Shown here: piece after piece, positions 52,474 to 63,396 of the stretch
Layout of the letters: each line of letters opens with the position of its first letter
Position numbering within the stretch: the stretch's first letter is position 1
Assembly: GCA_947561585.1 (NCBI GenBank)
Contig: CANNZV010003165.1
Coordinates: 1 to 64,000 of the forward strand
Reading direction: 5' to 3'
DNA length: 64,000 nucleotides
Source of the DNA: Caprella mutica
Lineage: Eukaryota; Arthropoda; Malacostraca; Amphipoda; Caprellidae
Notes under the pieces: model-generated
Told to the model about the DNA's origin: nothing
The model's database searches: none
The model's input: the letters and a program-made list of their open reading frames with translations, nothing else
Program-made: the position numbers and the translations under genes

Positions 52474-53015
52474 TAACTGACAGAGAAGCCACTCCATTCA
52501 CCTCTAACAACCGTGTTCATTTTGGTCAAGTTTTCATTGACACTTATATTTATGGTGATAAATATCTCGCTTTTCCCAGATCAAGATTTTTTTCTTTTGT
52601 CCAAGATGGAGCCCCATTTTACTGGTCAAGAACTGACAGCCAGTAGCTGAAAGAATTTCTTTCAACCACATTGATTGTAATAGGTTGAGATTGCGACATC
52701 ACTGAACACTGAACAGTTTAGTTCACCAAGATCACCTGGTCTTGTTACCTTATAATTCCTTTCTATGGGATTTAGACAAGGTTTGAAATGTTGCTAACAC
52801 TATTGTTTCATTCCAGACCCGATTAAAGACAATAGTATTCAAACTGAAATATAATATGTTCTGTGTAAAGCATAAATCCAAATAAATAAATCTAAAGTCT
52901 TTAGATTGTTTGAAAGCCAACTGAATTCAAATCGAAAAAATATTAAGAAAGGTTTTAAAATTATAATATGGAGCACTACGATGATATACATCCTGTACTA
53001 AGAAACAACATCATT
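52474..53015. other. 3' flank of the sulfotransferase gene
   Basis: No ORF or repeat recognised; the part near 53015 is probably 3' UTR. Confidence 0.4.
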
Positions 53016-56000
53016 TTACAGTATGTTCCTAACATTAGGAATATTGTAACCAAATAACTTATAGTCAGCCTCGTAAATCTTGATAAAGTCCTCCTGTTCA
53101 CTTGCTGTCAGAGGGTCTGTGTGAAATGTCTGTAAAGACTTCGTAGAAGACGCTTTGAAAGAAGGAAACTGAACTACATCTTTCGGTACCTTCATGTGCT
53201 CTAGAATATGTTCAGCGTCCTCGTTTAAGGTCTCGTATTTACCTATGAAATCATACTGGATGGCACAGGGGTGGCAGAGTTCATAGAATGGTGTCCAGTG
53301 TTCATCGAGATTCTTGTGATGACGTAGCTTCGTGTTAATTATATACCTCATAAACTGTGAGAAAGTGACAGTGGAAGGGTCCTGACCCTCCAGTGGCTTA
53401 TAGTGGTTTAAAATGTAGGTGGCAACTTTTTTGAACTGTGGATAGGAACCTTCTAGTTTGTCCCGAAAAGCCGACACCAATCGTTCCATGGGATCTCTCA
53501 CGAACATGAACTTCGTGTAGGTTTCAAGTCGCCGTCGAATATCGCTTGTCTGTAATAATCCAAAATGTTATTTGATTTCTATTGATAGAAAAATAAAAAG
53601 TAAATACGAACAGTGTGAAAATGATATACTAATACAATATGAATTAAAATAACTAGCATGAAATTAGATATGTTACATCAGTAATCTATACCTATATAGC
53701 TTTGAAAATGTTTAAAAGTAGTGCAACAATTACTAAACCTTGGGGAAACACGGAAAATTAGTGATTAAAATAATCGTATAATCTGGAAAAGTGATAAAGA
53801 CATCAGTTCTTCAGCAATCGTCTCAGTATAATTGAAAGCATAAAGGTATACTCATAACCAGATATCATGTTCAGTTTAAGTGACTTAATATCAACAAGAA
53901 CGATAAATTGTTAAGAGATTATTAGCAACTTACGGTATAAGATTTGTCACTCAGTTTCGGCAATGAAGACGGTATATGTGCCTCACGATGTGAAATATCT
54001 TTCGGGTCTGTAGCTTTAATTCTTCCTGTTAATATCAAGAAAACTCTCCTCCAGTTGGTGCAGGCAACCTGAAACACAGAAACGTCAATATTCAATTGAA
54101 GATTAGGTACATAATCTGGATAGGCTATACAGAGACCTAAAATATGAAAATAAATAGTACCAACGTAAGTAATTTATGGCAAATGTTCCTTATGCCTATA
54201 TCGTTCTACGTCAATGTACATATGATCAAAATATTTTAAATAAATGTACCTAAGATCTACAAACATAAGATAAAGATTACTGTGAACTAATTGCTTTAAA
54301 TAAACATGCCATTCCGTATAAAGCTGCAAGATAAACTAAATTTATATATAATCTTAATAATAAAAACAGTACCTAGATAACGATAAAATAGAAAAATAGT
54401 ATTAATCACTAATAATCTACCGTAAATGAGAAAATAACGTGCAAGTTTTATTTCAAATAGTACCTACCAAGCTATAATAAGCTCATCGAAAATGTGATTT
54501 GAAAGTAAATACTTAAATTAAGTTGGACTTTGATCAATTCATTCAATATAAATAAACTTTAGCTCAAAAGTATTTACATCAATTGTGACTGAGTTCGAAA
54601 TGCCTAAGAAAAGTCGACCACATCGATAAAATTTTAAATAAAACGTTTCCTCCGAAAATAATTTTATAGTAAATTATTTCAACATATAAGAATTTAAAAT
54701 AAAAAGATATGACTCATAAAATTTTAAAATAAAATGTTCTCTAGTCAAATTATTATATTATAATTAGTCCTGACATCGAAATTATTAATAAAAAGGGTTT
54801 TTTGAACTATCAGAATAAGTTAAATATGATTTCAAACTTATAGTCGATAGGCTATACAGAGACCTAAAATATGAAAATAAATAGTACCAACGTAAGTAAT
54901 TTATGGCAAATGTTCCTTATGCCTATATCGTTCTACGTCAATGTACATATGATCAAAATATTTTAAATAAATGTACCTAAGATCTACAAACATAAGATAA
55001 AGATTACTGTGAACTAATTGCTTTAAATAAACATGCCATTCCGTATAAAGCTGCAAGATAAACTAAATTTATATATAATCTTAATAATAAAAACAGTACC
55101 TAGATAACGATAAAATAGAAAAATAGTATTAATCACTAATAATCTACCGTAAATGAGAAAATAACGTGCAAGTTTTATTTCAAATAGTACCAAGCTATAA
55201 TAAGCTCATCGAAAATGTGATTTGAAAGTAAATACTTAAATTAAGTTGGACTTTGATCAATTCATTCAATATAAATAAACTTTAGCTCAAAAGTATTTAC
55301 ATCAATTGTGACTGAGTTCGAAATGCCTAAGAAAAGTCGACCACATCGATAAAATTTTAAATAAAACGTTTCCTCCGAAAATAATTTTATAGTAAATTTA
55401 TAGTAAATTATTTCAACCCTTATTTGTTTATTTAACTAAAAATAGAAGGTAACATTGTCTATATTAAACTGTTAACTGGATAATTACCTTTGGTATGAAA
55501 CAGTACAGAGTTTTGTGTTTATCGTCCACAATGAGATGGGACAAATGCTCTCTCATTTTTTTGTTCTCCACCAACTCTGATAATGAGCGAAAATTCTTCA
55601 TTTTCTGACAGGTAAAACTGACATGTTCCAGACGACTTTGTTGCTCCTCCAGCCACCAGGAAGATGTGTTACCTGACAGATAACTCACAGCTGAAATGTG
55701 AAAAGATAAACTAGAATAGTAGTTAAGGTGGGACCGTATAAGATTAAGAGGGTGGCCCTAGAAAGAGGAGAGAAAGTGCCTTCCAAAAATCATCTACAGG
55801 GTGGAGCGTGAGTATATGAATATAAATTTTCAAACAATTACTTTTTTGGAAAAGTAGTTCTAATATAGGTGATTGGATTTGTAGAATAGCCAAGGCACTA
55901 CCTAAGTGTAGCACTTTTTTAAATTAGCCAATTTAAAGATGTCAGATAAAAGAACAGCTATAACAGCAGTCACATTACACCGTGTCACGTTCTGCTATTG

Positions 56001-59000
56001 CAAAGAAACTCTCCCTTGCGAGATCAACTATCTGGAAATCATTGAAGCATTCTAATGAAAGAGGTGAATTGATCGTCCGAGAAGTGGTTGACCACACTCT
56101 CTCCCTAGATTATGAACCAAAAATCAAACACATTTGAGAGAAGATAAACAGAAAGCCGAAAAGATCGATTAGATTGGTAGCGAAGACCACTGACTTGAAT
56201 CTCAGATTCATCAGACGACTCCTCCACGAAGACTTGAAAATGTCCTCTTTAATCCTTCGAAAGAGACAAACTCTGTCAGTAGCTGTAAATCAAAAAAAAA
56301 AAAAGATTGGAAAGTAGTAAACTTATTTTGAAAGAGTTCAAGTTTGGCACGGTTCTACAGATAGGTCAGATGAGAATATCTTCACATATGAACTGGCTAT
56401 TAATTTAAGAAATGACAGAATAATTGGAACAAATGAAAAGATTTCTAATAATCAAAAGAGAGTGTACCGAACCATGTAACACGACTAGGCAGCTGGTTCA
56501 AAAACCTGGAGTTCTGCCTGCCCTCAGTTTTGTCGATCAAGGCGCCAAATTGGTAAAATGGTCATTTTACTGACCAATTATTCCATGATTGGTCTGTGAA
56601 GATTCTAACTGAAGCCAATGTTGAAATGTGTTGCAGATCATTTCAGTGAGAAGACGATGCCACGTCACACACTACGAATGTTACTCAAATATAATGCAAA
56701 GAGCATATTCCAAGGTTTTGGTCTAAAGAAATATTCAAATCCTTGCTTGCCGAATCTGAAACCCATGGACTTTTCGTGATCAATTCTGGAAGCAAAGGCC
56801 TGTGGAAGTTCATCCCTCCTGAAATTTATTTTTTTAGAAAACATTTTATAAGAGTCACAATAATAACAAAAGAAATACTTTAACACGTTCGCAGGAAAGA
56901 GTGGAATCTTCTGTTATGTTACATGCTTAGCGTGGGTATCCTGATATTGGGATGGTGCTTTTAATATTTGTCAAATTGGCGGTCGTGAGTCCTTTCAACC
57001 ATGAAAATCTTCTCACCCGTCCAGAGGATAGAGAACGCGTGTCAGTATAGAGAAGTAGTTTTTACTCTCCGAAGATGCTTCAGTCTTGTTGTTTCGGAGA
57101 GTAGTTGTCGTCGAACATTTTTGTATGACCGTTCCCCTATATCCTCGGTGACGATTTGGTACATAGTAGCTTGAATCACATGTGCTTTTCTTGACTGATG
57201 TTTCTATTTGGGTTCTTCCTTATCTTCTCTGCGACGGATTTGATCAGCTGTGACGTCCTCGCTGTTCTTGGACGACCTGATCTTGGTCTGTTTGATGGTT
57301 GACAGATGTTTCGTCGATTGACATTTCGTCGACAAGACGTTTCGTCGACAAATTTTCGTAAAATGGATATCAACACACTCTAATGTTACAAAACATGTAC
57401 TTTGATAGAATAATGTATCATACGATCAAATTATGAAATAGAATACTGGTAAGGAGGAAAACTATAGAATAAATTTCAATCGTTTGTCTACTTAATTACT
57501 AAACCGAAACAACTCAATATATTTAAGACAAAATCAAATAATGAAATCATTGAAATCAAAGTGACTGTATCCACACAAAGAGCATTCTTAAATTTAATTC
57601 TTTGCCTATAAGTAGCCTAGTTCACAACTGCCTATTAGTATCTTGGGGTGTTGGCTTGGGTAAATGTGTCGTTTCGAGTATTTTAAGAATATTAATAATA
57701 ATTTATTAGCTCTGCAATATTATGTAATAAGCTCATATTTTACTTGGAGGATCACAAATTCGAAGATGGGATATCGTTCGATAACTCTGAACATTTTGTA
57801 TTTTAAAGCCAACTACGAATCGATAAACATTCAACGGCGATTTTTTTTATATTAAATCTTGACTTTTAATCTAGGATTACCACTCAATTACAGAAAACCC
57901 GCAGTAGCCAAACAGTGGACATTTACCAACTGAAAATAACTTGTCAATTACAAATCTAACAATATAAATCATATTATTACTAGTACAGTACCTGTTATTG
58001 AATCTAAATTATATTCGAATTGGAGCATGTACGTATAATGGTGCCAATGTACCATTCGACAGGCTAAATGTCTGTCGACGAAACATCTGTTGGCGAAACG
58101 TTTGTCGACGAAAGGTCTGTCAACCATCAAACAGACCAAGATCAGGTCGTCCAAGAACAGCGAGGACGTTATATTATTGTATTAATATTGTTGTATATTC
58201 TAATTGTAAGGAAACATTTTTGTGAAAATAAATAAATAAATATTCTGATTAAACAGAATAATCTTTCAAAAGCAAAAATATGACATTAAATTTTCAAATA
58301 TTTAGTGTCAATATTAGTGTAGTTCGTAGTCAAGATACTGCCACAAATAATTTGTTTTCCTTTTAGTATGTATTTCCTAATAAAATTGTGACACACGGGC
58401 AGACGCGGCTCTTATTAATTATTATAGATGAAACGTAAATTATTGAGAGGAGATTGTTTTAATTTTTTATAATTACAAACGTAACTCGACCCAAAATTAT
58501 TAAATTATTTTAAAATAATTTGTTATTATTGAATAGTTTTGGTTTAGAGTTAAAATAGAAAAACGAATGAAATATATTGAATAGTTTTCCTCCTTACCAT
58601 TTTTGTAATTTGATCGTTTGATACATTATTCTGTTAAAGTACATTTTTTGAAACATAAGAGTGTGTTAATATCCCCTTTATGAAAATTTGTCGACGAAAC
58701 GTCCTGGCGACGAAATTTCTTGTCGACGAAATATCTGTCGACGAAAGGTCTTCACACCTGTGTGATGCATGTCCTGTCTCCTTGTAACGATTTAAAACAT
58801 TATAAACCGTACTTCTCGGCATTTTCAGGGCTTTAACGATCTTTGAAGCACAGTTAACTGCTTGGTGCAGCTCCACTATAGCTTTACATTTTGACTCCAT
58901 ATTGGCTGAAATGAGCAAAGCCATCACGTGGTGTGTTATATGTGCAGAGGTTGAAGTGAGAATGAACGGCATTCAAAGTTTCCACTCATCAAGGCTTTTA

Positions 59001-59272
59001 ATAAAATAAAAATATTGGTGTCCAAGAACTTTCCGAGACCCCTTCAAACCGGTTGCTGAACGCTTGCAAGGAAACTTACCATACCATTTTTATCTATTTT
59101 AATATAAGAATGATGTCAATATTTAATGATATTCACCTTTCTGTAGCTGTTTGTCCATAATTTGTGGAATTTTTCGTTTATGGAAGTCCCACTCCTTGGA
59201 GTTAAATTTCAACATTTGGACCAGCATTAGTAAAATGATAACCAGTAGACATAAACGAAAAATACGAGACAT
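53016..59272 (-). CDS. Golgi carbohydrate sulfotransferase, CHST11/HNK-1ST family
   Basis: Four coding exons: 59272-59137, 55690-55488, 54068-53934 and 53549-53016. Phases match; 1,008 nt, 335 residues (vertebrate CHST11 about 350). Exon 1 encodes a type II signal anchor (SRIFRLCLLVIILLMLV). The 5'-phosphosulfate loop PKVACTNW is at 112-119, split by the exon 2/3 boundary, and the 3'-phosphate motif FVRDPMERLVSAFRDK is at 174-189. WTPFYELCHPC and YDFIGKYETL are also family signatures. It should move sulfate from PAPS to a Golgi glycan, chondroitin or dermatan 4-O being the best guess; the acceptor cannot be told from sequence. Intron 1 (3.4 kb) holds broken mariner elements, and intron 2 holds a 560-bp duplication. 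A second version of exon 1 is at 62602-62470. Confidence 0.9.
54121..55417. repeat. Direct duplication of about 560 bp in sulfotransferase intron 2
   Basis: 54121-54686 and 54848-55417 are nearly identical (both begin TAGGCTATACAGAGACCTAA). Differences I can see are a 4-base indel (TACCTACCAAG against TACCAAG) and an 11-base repeat (TATAGTAAATT) near the end of copy 2. The copies are separated by about 160 bp. This may be a recent duplication or an assembly artefact. Confidence 0.85.
55940..56835 (+). pseudogene. Decayed maT/mariner transposase in intron 1
   Basis: Fragments in shifting frames keep the transposase order: an HTH part (SAIAKKLSLARSTIWKSLKH, about 55993-56052), a second helical part (RKPKRSIRLVAKTTDLNLRF, about 56155-56214), the core (SDENIFTYELAIN at about 56367, LRNDRIIG, QKRVYRTM) and the region of the last catalytic Asp (LPNLKPMDFS, then ACGS). 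Several stops and frameshifts. It matches the element at 63397-64000, so both derive from one family. It lies antisense to the host gene. Confidence 0.7.
57176..57318 (-). pseudogene. maT/mariner transposase fragment, linker and second HTH part
   Basis: Reads RPRSGRPRTARTSQLIKSVA, then EKIRKNPNRNISQ, which is the GRPR linker plus the start of the second DNA-binding half of a mariner-type transposase. The expected N-terminal part lies at 58770-58920 on the same strand, separated by an inserted element (57318-58755). Confidence 0.65.
57318..58755. mobile_element. Foldback-like element D, ends made of GTCGACGAAACGTCTGT repeats
   Basis: The left end (57318-57560) and right end (58560-58755) are inverted copies: repeats of GTCGACGAAACGTC outside, then TTTTCGTAAAATGGATATCA / GTGTTAATATCCCCTTTA, then TAATGTATCATACGATCAAA and its mirror. 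The interior is AT-rich without a transposase. Solo ends lie at about 2275-2470 and 48080-48235. It splits a mariner transposase. A partial inverted copy of its left end with flanking transposase sequence lies inside at 58069-58166. Confidence 0.65.
58069..58166 (+). repeat. Inverted copy of the element D / transposase junction
   Basis: Matches the reverse complement of about 57245-57345: the end repeats GTCGACGAAA followed by CAACCATCAAACAGACCAAG, then GTCCAAGAACAGCGAGGAC. Since it includes host (transposase) sequence next to the element end, the copying happened after insertion. Confidence 0.65.
58770..58972 (-). pseudogene. N-terminal HTH fragment of a maT/mariner transposase
   Basis: Reads MESKCKAIVELHQAVNCA, then KIVKALKMPRSTVYNVLNRY, a paired-type helix-turn-helix as in the N-terminus of mariner-like transposases, ending at YKETG. 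It runs into element D at about 58755 and continues past it at 57318. Confidence 0.7.
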
Positions 59273-60534
59273 TGCAAATGAAATAAATAAATAATAATCT
59301 GTAAATAATAAGTTATGGAATTGATTGTTAAGCCATTATTTCATTCCACGATAAAGTAATCCCTTTTCAAGAAATTATAATTAGTCTTTAGAAAAATACT
59401 TTTAACAACTAATTTTTTTTAAACATCGCATCTGAAATTCAATCAATTATTTACAATCAAACTCATCAAAAAATGTCAACTTCAGTAGCTATAGTAAATT
59501 TTCAGAAAATTTAAATATTATCATACATATATTAAATTGGAACTTGCCTCTTCAATAATAAATCGATTTGGTTGATAAAAATAACTTCATATGGTAGCCT
59601 GGTGTAATAAGAACAATATCTGGTAAGTAGAATTTTATATTAAAAATTTTAAACATGAAAAGTTAGAATTTAGTTTGGACTTGTGTCTCTCTTGCTGGCA
59701 GATAGGGGAAGATGGTCATCAATGGGACACTGGGAACAACGGGACAGACTGATTAACTTTTTTATTTGCGGGAAATTTTTAACAAAATCTTAGTGGTAAA
59801 TTTGGCACACTTCAGTGCATTCACTCGCATTGCATTCAGCGGTTGGGGTGCAGTCAGCTCTTTCCCACCACTATAACGTGTTTTAGAGGTGGGAAAAGTA
59901 AATTTCTGCCTCTTCTGGCAGGGGGTGGGGGGGGGGGGGGGAATTATAGAACTATATTCTTATTTTTCTACAACATTGCGCAATCTAATCAAAAATCCCA
60001 TTTTTAATTATATCGCAGTCATATATCACCATAGGTGATTGTGATATTTAATTAACCATACATACAGATAATCTATATGTATATATATATAGATATATAG
60101 ATATACACTGTAGAAAGAAACTAGTAAACTATTGATCTATATACTGACGTTAAATGATTAAAACTAGCGATACATAAATATCAATAGACCATAAAGGAAC
60201 AGTAATGTTTAAGCGATGCCATTCAGTTACAAAAAAAAGTATTGAACAAAAAAGTATTGAACATAAACAAATGCAGGAAAATTTTTGTATAACATTATTC
60301 CCCATTTCTTTTAAATATTACCTCTTCTTTATCTTCTACACTCTTACGAGTCTACAGCTACAGTTGCTATACATCTAAAAAAATTCATGTTTCTTAATTT
60401 TTAGGCATGAAGCTTGAATGAAATTAAAGGGATATATATAACTATCAATACAAAAATTGGACACAAAGATGCTTTCTGGAGATTTTTTCCGGGGGGATAT
60501 TTTCCGCGGGGGATTTTTTTACGTATACCGTACA
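59138..60534. other. First sulfotransferase exon and upstream spacer
   Basis: Upstream of 59272 (gene strand) should lie the promoter; no clear TATA box is seen. About 59930-59941 is a G run of 12. AT-rich with no other ORF. Confidence 0.4.
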
Positions 60535-60535
60535 A

Positions 60536-60830
60536 TCCACACCCCAAGATTTCACTCCTGCACAATCCGCACCCCAACGATTTCACTCCGGTACAATCTG
60601 CATCTCAAGATTTCACTCCTGTACAATCTGCATCTCAAGATTTCACTCCTGTACAATCTGCATCTCAAGATTTCACTCCTGTACAATCTGCATCTCAAGA
60701 TTTCACTCCTGTACAATCTGCATCTCAAGATTTCACTCCTGTACAATCTGCATCTCAAGATTTCACTCCTGTACAATCCGCACCCCAAGAATTCACTCCT
60801 GAACAATCCACGGAAAGCAATTTATCGAAT
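60536..60830. repeat. 30-bp minisatellite
   Basis: About 9 copies of a 30-bp unit (TTTCACTCCTGTACAATCTG plus CATCTCAAGA). Copies 3-8 are identical and the outer ones diverged (CGCACCCCAA). It translates to the 10-residue repeat DFTPVQSASQ in one frame and remains open in others; not evidence for a gene. Confidence 0.92.
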
Positions 60831-61390
60831 GGAAAATTGATCGAATGGAAAATTGGTCGAATGGAAAATTCATCGGAAGGAAAATTGGTCCAATGGAAAA
60901 TTCATCGAAAGGAAAATTGGTTGAATGGAAAATTGGTCCAATGGAAAATTCATCGGAAGGAAAATTGGTTGAATGGAAAATTGGTCCAATGGAAAATTCA
61001 TCGAAAGGAAAATTGGTTGAATGGAAAATTCATCGAAAGGAAAATTGGTTGAATGGAAAATTGGTCCAATGGAAAATTCATCGGAAGGAAAATTGGTTGA
61101 ATGGAAAATCCATCGAAAGGAAAATTGGTTGAATGGAAAATTGGTCCAATGGAAAATTCATCGAAAGGAAAATTGGTTGAATGGAAAATTCATCGAAAGG
61201 AAAATTGGTTGAATGGAAAATTGGTCCAATGGAAAATTCATCGAAAGGAAAATTGGTTGAATGGAAAATTGGTCCAATGGAAAATTCATCGAAAGGAAAA
61301 TTGGTTGAATGGAAAATTGATCGAATGGAAAATTGATCGAATGGAAAATTCATCGAACGACAATTGATCGAATGGAATATTTATCGAATA
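60831..61390. repeat. GAATGGAAAATT higher-order minisatellite
   Basis: A basic unit of about 19 bp, in three versions (GGTTGAATGGAAAATT, GGTCCAATGGAAAATT, CATCGAAAGGAAAATT), arranged in larger blocks of about 57-95 bp. The ordered mixture of versions shows higher-order amplification. Confidence 0.9.
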
Positions 61391-61629
61391 GATCAGCTAC
61401 TAAATACAAAGCAAATATAAATACGTATATACAACAAAACAAAAGTTGCAGAGTATTTTCAAATATAGTTTTTTACATAATTTGATCCTTTAGAAAGGAA
61501 AACAGAAAAAATGAGTATATTACAAAGTAGTATAGAACTAGCGCAGAAGAAAATGATTTGTCACGCTTTATTTTAATTTCCAAATAGAATTATATAAAGA
61601 AACGTTGTATATTCGGTACAATTTGTATA

Positions 61630-62022
61630 TTTGAATCTTCCCTTCAATTTATCTTCTATGGCTCCTTGAATTAATCTTTTATGGCTCCTTGAATTAATCT
61701 TTTATGGCTCCTTGAATTAATCTTTTATGGCTCCTTGAATTAATCTTTTATGGCTCCTTGAATTTATCTTTTATGGCTCCTTGAATTTATCTTCTATGGC
61801 TCCTTGAATTAATCTTCTATGGCTCCTTGAATTTATCTTTTATGGCTCCTTGAATTTATCTTCTATGGCTCCTTGAATTAATCTTTTATGGCTCCTTGAA
61901 TTAATCTTCTATGGCTCCTTGAATTAATCTTCTATGGCTCCTTGAATTTATCTTTTATGGCTCCTTGAATTAATCTTTTATGGCTCCTTGAACTAATCTT
62001 TTATGGCTCCTTGAACTAATAT
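61630..62022. repeat. 23-bp minisatellite
   Basis: About 17 copies of GAATTAATCTTTTATGGCTC plus CTT, with A/T and T/C variants (TTTATCTTC). Confidence 0.93.
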
Positions 62023-62469
62023 TCTCTCTCGTATGCATTCAGAAATTATGTACGAATATTTAACTAGTAAATATTTGTTATTTTTTACTAAATATTTTTT
62101 TAGTAAAAAAAATTCAGTAAAATTTTTTCTACTCAATGCACAAATTTAAAGAACTAATCAAATGGAAAAAAATTACGGCTATTTATGTCAATAAATTGAA
62201 TATAAATTCAACCCATGGAAACTGAATTAGTGATATTTTTTATAGAAAATGAATATATAAAATTATTTTATATTGAGACCTTAACATTATTCAATATAAT
62301 AATTTAAAATATGTATTTCTAATACATTTCTAATGTATTATCATAAAGAATTAGTATTGTACATTAACATTTTATCTCTCTCGTGATCATTTTTACTCGC
62401 TTAAACTGTATTCATTCACAAGACCATTTATTTCTATTTATATATCAGAATGATTTCCATTATATTCAC
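62023..62469. other. AT-rich spacer
   Basis: No gene or repeat seen. Confidence 0.4.
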
Positions 62470-62602
62470 CTTTGCTTAGATACTTGGTTATAATTCGATC
62501 AGTTTTTCTGGTATCGAATTTCGTCTCCTTGGAGTTAATTCTGAATAAAATGGAAAGTATCAACAAAATGATAACCATCATTATACGAAATTTACGAGAC
62601 AT
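62470..62602 (-). CDS. Second copy of the sulfotransferase first exon (alternative or orphan exon)
   Basis: The ATG at 62602 opens 44 codons, a signal anchor like that of exon 1 (SRKFRIMMVIILLILSILF, then RINSKE; compare MSRIFRLC...NSKE), and ends in the same AAAG|GTGAAT donor in the same phase (1). Similarity extends into the 5' flank (TTTATTTATTT, then CAT(C/T)TG(T/C)A before the ATG) and into the intron (GTGAATAT..., TCATTCT). Splicing it to exon 2 at 55690 would keep the frame. No second set of exons 2-4 lies between. It is either an alternative first exon, the start of a lost paralogue, or the start of a second gene whose other exons are elsewhere. Confidence 0.7.
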
Positions 62603-63396
62603 TACAGATGAAATAAATAAATCAATAACAAACTGAAAATAATAAAGTATGAAATTGTTTGTGAAATTAATATTTCATGTAATGATAAATATATCACATT
62701 TCAAGTCATAATATGTTTTTTTTCCTAATAGCTAAAACAGTGAGCGGACAAAATGCCTAACGGAAAAAAATGCCTAAAATGCATTGTATACTTATTTCCA
62801 ATATGGAAATTATCAACAAAGATTTACAATTTCTAATAAGTGAGACCAAGTGGAAACAAAAAGTTTCAATATCACATTGAATATGAACATTTGTAGTGCA
62901 AACAGTCTCTTACCTATTTTATTAATCATTCTATTTTAATTTTACAATACCATTAAAGGGGATCGTCTATAGTGTTTTTTTGCAACTTTTACCGATTTTC
63001 TTTTTTTAAATAAAAAGGTGAAAAAAAGTGAAAAAGAGACTTTTTTATAAATTGAATAAAAAAAATTGAGATTGAAATTAAAAAAAAACTCATAAGACGA
63101 TCTAGGTAATTTCAAGCTAAACATATTACATCTATAAATTTTTTTGAGGGGGGGGGGGCAGGCTTTTCGGCCCCCACGTGGGAGGGGTGCCCCAAAATGA
63201 AAAATTTACAAAAACCAACTTCAAAGATTTAGAACATTCTAAACCTTATGTTAAAATCTCAGCTCTATCGGACTAGTAAAATGTTTGGAAGCAAATGAAA
63301 GTGCATATTATAATCCAACGAAAAATATATTTAATAAATTACAGTTATTTATTATTACATAAGGGTTTTAAGAATTCAAAAATCATAAATTTATTC
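62603..63396. other. Upstream spacer
   Basis: AT-rich with poly-A/T tracts and a G run of 10 at about 63150. No gene seen. The part near 62602 may be promoter for the second first exon. Confidence 0.4.

Noticed and set aside
52900..53015. Further exon past the sulfotransferase stop
   Set aside because: The C-terminus at 53016 ends at the family's usual place (after the FGYNIP segment).
60414..61367. Repeat-coded ORFs (DFTPVQSASQ and others)
   Set aside because: Products of the minisatellites; overlapping frames on both strands are equally open.
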